From: CAZISM01 sp964541895
Lineage (GTDB): Bacteria; Zhuqueibacterota; Zhuqueibacteria; Residuimicrobiales; Residuimicrobiaceae
Length of the DNA stretch: 12,597 nucleotides
Direction of reading: 5' to 3'
Assembly (NCBI GenBank): GCA_964541895.1
Contig: CAZISM010000145.1
Location: forward strand, 1-12,597
Part shown: piece after piece, positions 7,722-12,597 of the stretch
Numbering within the stretch: the first letter of the stretch is position 1
Layout: each line of letters opens with the position of its first letter
Notes under the pieces: model-generated
What the model was told of the DNA's origin: nothing
Seen by the model: only the letters and a program-made list of their open reading frames with translations
Database searches by the model: none
Made by a program: the position numbers and the translations under genes

Positions 7722-7886
7722 TGTGGTATGAAGTGCTGTTCGCGCCATATGGCAAATCGGTTGTACCCTTTCGTGATGTCCGAGGTTCGGCAATGGGGTC
7801 TCTGTATCGCATCGTCGGCATCTCTTGTCTCGCAAAATCCACATCGGCTATTCCAATTTTCAGGTACGTATCAGAGAGGAGCAGAA
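7722..7886. other. 165-base leader between GH36 and sulfatase genes
   Basis: This is the largest gap in the cluster. The sulfatase frame happens to stay open back to ATG 7728, but the predicted extension does not look like a protein start and would bury the Tat signal. TTGTCT (7825-7830) and TATTCC (7849-7854), 18 bases apart, are a weak sigma-70-like pair. No terminator hairpin was seen. A separate promoter for the sulfatase is possible but unproven. Confidence 0.3.
7876..7881 (+). promoter_or_regulatory. Strong ribosome binding site that fixes the sulfatase start
   Basis: GAGGAG at 7876-7881 lies 5 bases before ATG 7887, the best Shine-Dalgarno match in the window. It places the start directly before the Tat signal and argues against the longer opening from 7728. 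Confidence 0.8.
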
Positions 7887-9743
7887 ATGGCAAAGAGATT
7901 GACGCGGCGGAGTTTCATTCAACACACTCTCTCCACAACAGCGACCATGCCGCTTCTTGGCAAGGCCCTGGCTTCAACCCCTGCATTCCCGGCCCAGCCC
8001 AATATCGTATTGATACTCACCGATCAGGAGCGGTTTACCCGTTATTTTCCGGAGCAATGGGTCGAACAGAACCTGCCCAATTTTATGCGCCTCCGGAACA
8101 AGGGTATGTTCTTTAGCAACAACTTTTGTAACAGTTCCATGTGTTCCCCAAGTCGGGCCACATTGTTCACCGGGCTCTATCCGGCACAACATCATGTGGC
8201 GGACACGCTGCCTGAATCCACAGGCGGCGACAAAACGGACAAAATCCGCGACCTGGACCCGAACATGCAAAATATGGCCAAGGTATTGAAATCGGCCGGG
8301 TACCAGGTTGTTTACAAAGGCAAATGGCATCTGAGTCGGCCGCAGGGAACGGAATGGACGGTGGATGATGTAGGTCGGTTCGGTTTTGACGGCTGGGATC
8401 CACCGGATGGCGGTGAAGACAATGCTCCGGAAAATTTTGGCGGTGGCCGCAGCAACCATGACCAGCGCTTTATGGAAGACACCCTGGCCTTCCTCAAATC
8501 AGTCGACACCTCCAAACCGTTCGCTCTGGTGGTTTCCCTGATCAACCCGCACGATGTTGCCGCCTATCCCTCCACCTATAGCGAAGATTACAGCGCGGAC
8601 TTTCTGCAGGGCTCGATCGAGCTGCCGCCGACCTTGAACGAAGATCTCGAACAAAATTTCAAGCCCAAGGCCCATGCCGAGCTTTTGAATCGCCTGGCGT
8701 TGGGATTGGGGCCGCTGCTGACGGACAAGCGACGAAAAGAGTATCTGAATTTCTACGGCAATCTGTTGAAACATGTGGATGGCCAAATAGGCCAGATACT
8801 CGATGCGCTCTATGCACCGCGGGATTCTCAGCCGGCTCTGGCAGAATCGACGCTGGTGATCCGCACCGCCGATCACGGCGAAATGGGTTTGGCGCACGGC
8901 GGCCTGCGCCAGAAAATGTTTGTCACCTATGAAGAGATGATGCACCTGCCGCTGATCATATCCAATCCGGTTCTATTTCCCAGCGCCCGCACCTGCAACG
9001 CTCTGGTCTCGCTCATCGACCTGCTGCCGACCATGGCCGCCATCGCCAAAGCACCCCAGCGAGAGCAATGGGCGTTTCGCGGTATCGATTTCTCCCCGCT
9101 GTTGACCAATCCGGAGCAAAACGTACAGGATGCCATTCTGTTTACCTTTGACGACATCAAAGCCGGGCAGGAGAATATTGAGCATATGGTCAATCCGCCC
9201 AATCGCATCCGCTGCATCCGCGAAAAGAACTGGAAATATGCGCGCTATTTCGACGGCGACGGCCAGGAAGCGGAAGAGTACGAAATGTATGATCTGGTGA
9301 ACGATCCGCAAGAGCTGCAAAACCTGGCTCATCCGCGGCACCCGCGCTACAACGAAGCCGGCATCGTCCAGGAAAGAAACCGCCTGGCAGCGAAACTGGC
9401 ACAAATGGAAAAAGAGAAACAGAGTCCCCTGACCAATGAGGTGCAGCAGGCGACCCACATCCCGCAAACGTGCGAACTGGCTGCCAATTTTCCCAATCCC
9501 TTCAACGCCGCGACCCGGATCCGCTTCCGGTTGGCGAGCGCCCAACAGGTTACCCTGGAGGTACATAATGAAAAAGGCGAACAGATCGTTCGCCTCCTTG
9601 ATCATCGCATGACAGCCGGAGTTCACAGCCTGATTTGGAACGGCTGCGATGCGAAAGGACGCCCTGCGGCTTCAGGGATCTATTTTTGTCTGCTGCGTGC
9701 CGGCGGTACCCAACAGCGCCAGACCATGACCTTGTTGCGCTAA
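7887..9743 (+). CDS. Formylglycine-dependent sulfatase (S1 family), Tat signal plus C-terminal sorting domain
   Basis: This is 618 aa from ATG 7887. The N-terminus MAKRLTRRSFIQ is a twin-arginine signal, with the hydrophobic region ending near AFPA (33-36). The type I sulfatase core follows. LILTDQE (D46, Q47) is the first metal site. CSPSRATLFTG carries C86, the Cys of the CxPxR motif that must be converted to formylglycine. KGKWHLS holds K146 and H148. RTADHGEMGLAHGG holds D329 and H330, the second metal pair. Residues 531-618 are a FlgD-like sorting tail. The family hydrolyses sulfate esters, usually with Ca2+; the substrate here is probably a sulfated sugar, inferred from the neighbours. 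No maturation enzyme (FGE or anSME) is in the window. The strong ribosome binding site at 7876-7881 sets the start. The stop TAA overlaps the stop codon of the convergent SemiSWEET gene. Confidence 0.93.
   Translation: MAKRLTRRSFIQHTLSTTATMPLLGKALASTPAFPAQPNIVLILTDQERFTRYFPEQWVEQNLPNFMRLRNKGMFFSNNFCNSSMCSPSRATLFTGLYPAQHHVADTLPESTGGDKTDKIRDLDPNMQNMAKVLKSAGYQVVYKGKWHLSRPQGTEWTVDDVGRFGFDGWDPPDGGEDNAPENFGGGRSNHDQRFMEDTLAFLKSVDTSKPFALVVSLINPHDVAAYPSTYSEDYSADFLQGSIELPPTLNEDLEQNFKPKAHAELLNRLALGLGPLLTDKRRKEYLNFYGNLLKHVDGQIGQILDALYAPRDSQPALAESTLVIRTADHGEMGLAHGGLRQKMFVTYEEMMHLPLIISNPVLFPSARTCNALVSLIDLLPTMAAIAKAPQREQWAFRGIDFSPLLTNPEQNVQDAILFTFDDIKAGQENIEHMVNPPNRIRCIREKNWKYARYFDGDGQEAEEYEMYDLVNDPQELQNLAHPRHPRYNEAGIVQERNRLAAKLAQMEKEKQSPLTNEVQQATHIPQTCELAANFPNPFNAATRIRFRLASAQQVTLEVHNEKGEQIVRLLDHRMTAGVHSLIWNGCDAKGRPAASGIYFCLLRAGGTQQRQTMTLLR
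9477..9740 (+). other. FlgD-like type-A C-terminal sorting domain of the sulfatase
   Basis: These bases encode residues 531-618, beginning LAANFPNPFNAATRI and ending in MTLLR. Shared features with the tail at 4152-4415 are the NPN-type opening, the strand VTLEVHNEKGEQIVRLLD, TAGVHSLIWNG, ASGIYFCLLRAG, and a length of exactly 88 residues. A low-complexity charged linker (about 500-525) separates it from the sulfatase core. Confidence 0.85.
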
Positions 9744-10030
9744 CGAAAAATAAAATAACAGACCAGCAAGCCGAACTGCAGCACCATGGCGATCAGGTTG
9801 GTGCACCAGACGGCAATTCGCTTGAAACGAAAGCCATAGGCGCACCAGAAGGCATAGTTCAACATCCACATGGCGATGTTCAGGTACGACAGCGAAATGG
9901 ATGTCTTTGTCTGCACCAGATGGATGATCTGAATCGCAATGGCGGCACAACCCAGCATGCCGAAGGCAATGCCGCCTGTCTCCCAGAGCCTGTCGGCCTT
10001 AGCGAGAGTCGAGACTATGGCCGTTTTCAT
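9740..10030 (-). CDS. SemiSWEET-type sugar transporter (PQ-loop family)
   Basis: This 96-aa membrane protein has three predicted helices, at residues about 18-38, 46-66 and 72-95, the size and topology of bacterial SemiSWEETs, which work as dimers and pass sugars down their gradient. After helix 1 comes QTKTSISLSYL, matching the family's T..S...SL pattern. W62 (FWCAYG) and N78 (CTNLIAMV) are 16 residues apart, the same spacing as the sugar-contacting Trp/Asn pair known from structurally studied SemiSWEETs. The PQ motif of helix 1 is changed to IQ (I33-Q34), so the usual hinge proline is missing. ATG 10030-10028 overlaps the TGA of the GH38 mannosidase gene (ATGA), and no ribosome binding site is evident, so translation is probably coupled to that gene. 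Residues 1-17 are a non-membrane extension. The stop TAG (9742-9740) overlaps the sulfatase stop. Confidence 0.8.
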   Translation of the reverse strand: MKTAIVSTLAKADRLWETGGIAFGMLGCAAIAIQIIHLVQTKTSISLSYLNIAMWMLNYAFWCAYGFRFKRIAVWCTNLIAMVLQFGLLVCYFIFR

Positions 10031-12597
10031 ACAGCTTTGAGCTTGAATGTTTTAATTTCGAACGCCTTTAGCTCGATGTCCATCGTCTTTTGCGCAGGAA
10101 TAGCTTTGCCATCCTGCCATTCCATCAGATCCGTCTCTATGCATTCCATCGGACGGGCAAACTGGATCGTGCCTTTCGAGCTGCGGCCGTGACGTTCGAC
10201 GAGTCGAATGACCCAGCAGGACTCTTTCTCCGCTCGTTTCAATACTTCCAGAGAAATGCCGCGACTCTCCAACCGACAGGGAAACTGAAAAGAGCCGGCT
10301 TCGTATCCCGGCAACACGACCATACCCTGGTTCAGCGCCGCGGCCTCCATCATAACGTCCGACTCCACCAGCGAGCCTTTGTGCGGCAACAGGCTGTAGG
10401 TAAATTCATGCTCGCCCTGATCGGCATCATAGTCCGGATAATTGGTGGAGCGCAGCAAATTCAGATCGAGCACGTTTTCATGCACCTTGTGACCATATTT
10501 GCAGTCGTTCAACAGCGCCACGCCGTAATCCTGATCGGAGAGGTCGACATATTTATGAGCCGCCACTTCGAAACGGGCCTGATCCCACGAAGTGTTGCGA
10601 TGGGTGGGGCGACGGCAATAGCCATATTGAATGTCAAAGCTGGCATGGTCGCTGCGGACGTTGGCCGGAAACGACACACGCAGCATGCGATGTTTCTCCT
10701 GCCAGAGCACGCGGGTGTGAAAGTCCAGCCGCTTGTGATGGCTGGCCAGGTAGATGTGCTGCTCGATGGTTGACTGGCCGATCTTTAGGGTAAAACACAA
10801 TCCCTGTCGCACCGGGCCATCTGCGCAACGAAATACGTTCACGGCCGTCGCCGTCTGCAATTTGCTGGTTTCATAGTGCAGATCGATATCCCAGGCGTCC
10901 CAGTCGTTCGGCCGGTCTTCGTAAAGCGCCAATTCGTTGCCCTTGCAGCCTTCCACCTGTACAGTGCGATTCAATTCCTTATCCAACGCAGAACAGAGTT
11001 CAGCGCGATCGTTGAATTCGTAACGGACCCATTCATTTTCCAGTACAAGATCAGTGCGATTGGTCTGTTTGGCAGCAGCGGCCTCTGACTTTAACAGCGT
11101 GATCGCACTCATCGCCGGTATCGACACCAGCGCCAATGCTGTTTCCTTTTCATTCTGAGTAGGCACCGGTTTCTGATTAACCAAAGCAGCGCTCCATCCC
11201 TTGGGCAATTCTACTACACCGGTGACAGGAGTGGAAAGCGAATTGACCACGACCATGGCATTGCTATTTTCTCCGTAAAGCCGTTTGGCGGCATCGGCGG
11301 TCAAGGCTTGACAAGCCGCCATGGCCTCGTCATGGTCCCGATGGGTATCCTCATAGGTCAGGTGAATGCTCGACCCGGGCAGGATATCGTGGAACTGGTT
11401 CACCAGCACTTTTTTCCAGATCGCATCGAGCGCGGCGATGGGATATTGTTGCAGCGGCAGCGCCGACCAGAGCATCTCCACCTGGCGCAGGGCCAGCTCC
11501 AGTTTGCGATTCATGCGTTTGACGCGCGCCTGGGTGGTCAAGGTGCCGCGATGCAATTCCAGGTACAGTTCACCCTCCCAGGTGGCTACCTGGTCCTGGT
11601 AGGCTGACAGCCTGCTGAAGAAATCCTTCGCACGGCCGAACCGCAATCTCGGTGCGCCTTCCATATCCGCCATGCGTCTGCCCCATTCGATGTTTTCTTC
11701 TTTGGGGCCGCCGCCGCCATCGCCGATGCCGTAGAGGCTGATGAACTCGTCGATGAAATCCTTTTCTTTAAAGCGATCCCGTCCCGGCACCATATACTCG
11801 GTGTTGAGCATGCTGTTATAGGTATTTTCCGGCGGAAAGTGGGTGAGCACCTCGCTGCCGTCAATGCCGCGCCAATTAAAGGTATGGTGCGGGAATTCAT
11901 TGATCTGGCTCCATGACAGTTTCTGGGTGAGAAAATATTCCATGCCCGCTTTGCGCAGGATCTGCGGCATGGCGGCGGAATAGCCAAACACATCCGGCAG
12001 CCACAGCATATCGACCTTGATGCCGAATTCGTCGTTGAAAAAGTTTTTACCGTGCAGGATCTGCCGGACCATGGATTCGCCGCTGATGATGTTGCAATCC
12101 GCTTCCACCCACATGCCGCCCTGGACTTCCCAGCGGCCTTGCCGCACCAGCTCTCTGATGCGCTCATAGAGGGCCGGATACACCTCTTTGGTGAATTGAT
12201 AGTGCTGCGGTTGAGAGGCGCCAAACACGTAATCCGGATAGCGCTCCAGCAGCGACACCTGATTCGAAAACGTGCGGCCGCATTTCCGGATGGTTTCCCG
12301 GATCGGCCATAACCAGGCGGTGTCGATGTGGGCATGGCCGACCGCCAGCACGTTCAAATCGGACGGTGCCGCCGGCTTGCTCAATTCTTGCTGCAGAACA
12401 GCACGGCTGGTTTGAGCGCGAGCAGGATCGTCGGCAAAAACGTCGATGGCTTTGTTCAGGCAGCGAATGATGCGACTGCGACGCACGCCATTGGCCGGCA
12501 GTGTTTTGATCAGGCCGTTCAGGGTGACGCTATCGAGCCAGAGATGCCACAGTTCGGATTCAAACATGCAGAGTCGCATGCGATTGGCTTTGCTTTC
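10027..12597 (-). CDS. GH38 alpha-mannosidase, 5' end beyond the window
   Basis: The minus-strand frame stays open from the window edge, with six sense codons (ESKANR) before the first ATG at 12579-12577. Family members usually have about 150-200 more N-terminal residues, so I treat this as truncated by the window. Counted from that ATG (850 residues), the catalytic domain has GHAHIDTAWLWP with metal ligands H84 and D86, LWLPDVFGYS with D196 as the predicted nucleophile and metal ligand, the bacterial motif YGIGDGGGGP (283-292), and QFHDILPGSS with H397 as metal ligand. Residues about 345-420 are the helical middle domain, and about 440-850 the beta-rich C-terminal domains. The family is Zn/Co-dependent and removes terminal alpha-mannose; bacterial members of this type are often cytoplasmic. 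The gene shares ATGA with the downstream SemiSWEET. Any signal peptide would lie outside the window, so location is unproven. Confidence 0.93.
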   Translation of the reverse strand, partial: ESKANRMRLCMFESELWHLWLDSVTLNGLIKTLPANGVRRSRIIRCLNKAIDVFADDPARAQTSRAVLQQELSKPAAPSDLNVLAVGHAHIDTAWLWPIRETIRKCGRTFSNQVSLLERYPDYVFGASQPQHYQFTKEVYPALYERIRELVRQGRWEVQGGMWVEADCNIISGESMVRQILHGKNFFNDEFGIKVDMLWLPDVFGYSAAMPQILRKAGMEYFLTQKLSWSQINEFPHHTFNWRGIDGSEVLTHFPPENTYNSMLNTEYMVPGRDRFKEKDFIDEFISLYGIGDGGGGPKEENIEWGRRMADMEGAPRLRFGRAKDFFSRLSAYQDQVATWEGELYLELHRGTLTTQARVKRMNRKLELALRQVEMLWSALPLQQYPIAALDAIWKKVLVNQFHDILPGSSIHLTYEDTHRDHDEAMAACQALTADAAKRLYGENSNAMVVVNSLSTPVTGVVELPKGWSAALVNQKPVPTQNEKETALALVSIPAMSAITLLKSEAAAAKQTNRTDLVLENEWVRYEFNDRAELCSALDKELNRTVQVEGCKGNELALYEDRPNDWDAWDIDLHYETSKLQTATAVNVFRCADGPVRQGLCFTLKIGQSTIEQHIYLASHHKRLDFHTRVLWQEKHRMLRVSFPANVRSDHASFDIQYGYCRRPTHRNTSWDQARFEVAAHKYVDLSDQDYGVALLNDCKYGHKVHENVLDLNLLRSTNYPDYDADQGEHEFTYSLLPHKGSLVESDVMMEAAALNQGMVVLPGYEAGSFQFPCRLESRGISLEVLKRAEKESCWVIRLVERHGRSSKGTIQFARPMECIETDLMEWQDGKAIPAQKTMDIELKAFEIKTFKLKAV

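Noticed and set aside
7728..7886. Longer N-terminus for the sulfatase from ATG 7728
   Set aside because: The extension would bury the Tat signal; GAGGAG just before ATG 7887 gives a much better start.
4152..9740. The two 88-residue tails as a DNA repeat or recombination product
   Set aside because: They are similar at protein level in fold motifs only; the DNA differs widely, as expected for an old shared domain family.
10090..10773. A 227-codon + strand open frame inside the GH38 gene
   Set aside because: It is antisense to a region encoding clear GH38 C-terminal sequence and shows no domain of its own.
11586..12335. A 249-codon - strand open frame in another frame of the GH38 gene
   Set aside because: It is low-complexity (Ser/Arg/Ala/Cys-rich) and overlaps the catalytic core of the mannosidase in a different frame.

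Overview
The window reads as a piece of a bacterial chromosome, probably from the FCB group (a KSB1/Calditrichota-like lineage is my best guess). The main clue is that two predicted exported proteins end in an 88-residue FlgD-like, type-A sorting domain of the form 'NYPNP..P.T.I.Y.L'. Such domains are common in FCB organisms with a type IX-like secretion route. The organism assignment is inference, because the window has no rRNA or marker gene.

Layout. Bases 1-153 hold the C-terminal end of a small Trp-rich protein. Then come two short genes on the + strand: a C_GCAxxG_C_C putative redox protein (293-739) and a VOC/glyoxalase-fold protein (802-1197). From 1260 to 9743 the + strand carries four closely spaced genes that look like a polysaccharide-degradation cluster. 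They are a 1052-aa secreted protein resembling the PcRGLX/YetA exo-rhamnogalacturonan lyase family, with a C-terminal sorting domain; a HAD-superfamily hydrolase of the haloacid dehalogenase type; a Tat-signal GH36-like alpha-galactosidase; and a Tat-signal formylglycine sulfatase, also with a sorting domain. On the - strand, converging on the sulfatase, are a GH38 alpha-mannosidase, whose 5' end lies outside the window, and a 96-aa SemiSWEET-type sugar transporter. These two are joined by an ATGA stop/start overlap.

How the genes may work together (inference). The lyase-like protein and the sulfatase carry surface or secretion tails and would act outside the cell on a large, sulfated, possibly rhamnogalacturonan-like polymer. 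The Tat-exported GH36 enzyme has no tail and would act in the periplasm. The GH38 mannosidase, of a family that is often cytoplasmic, would trim mannose-containing oligosaccharides, and the translationally coupled SemiSWEET would move the freed sugar across the inner membrane. The HAD protein may act on a sugar phosphate or another small metabolite. No sugar-uptake complex (SusCD, ABC) and no regulator is visible here.

Intergenic space is small. The largest gap is 165 bases (7722-7886), and no gene-free stretch exceeds 300 bases. I saw no tRNA, rRNA, CRISPR array, insertion sequence or convincing intrinsic terminator.
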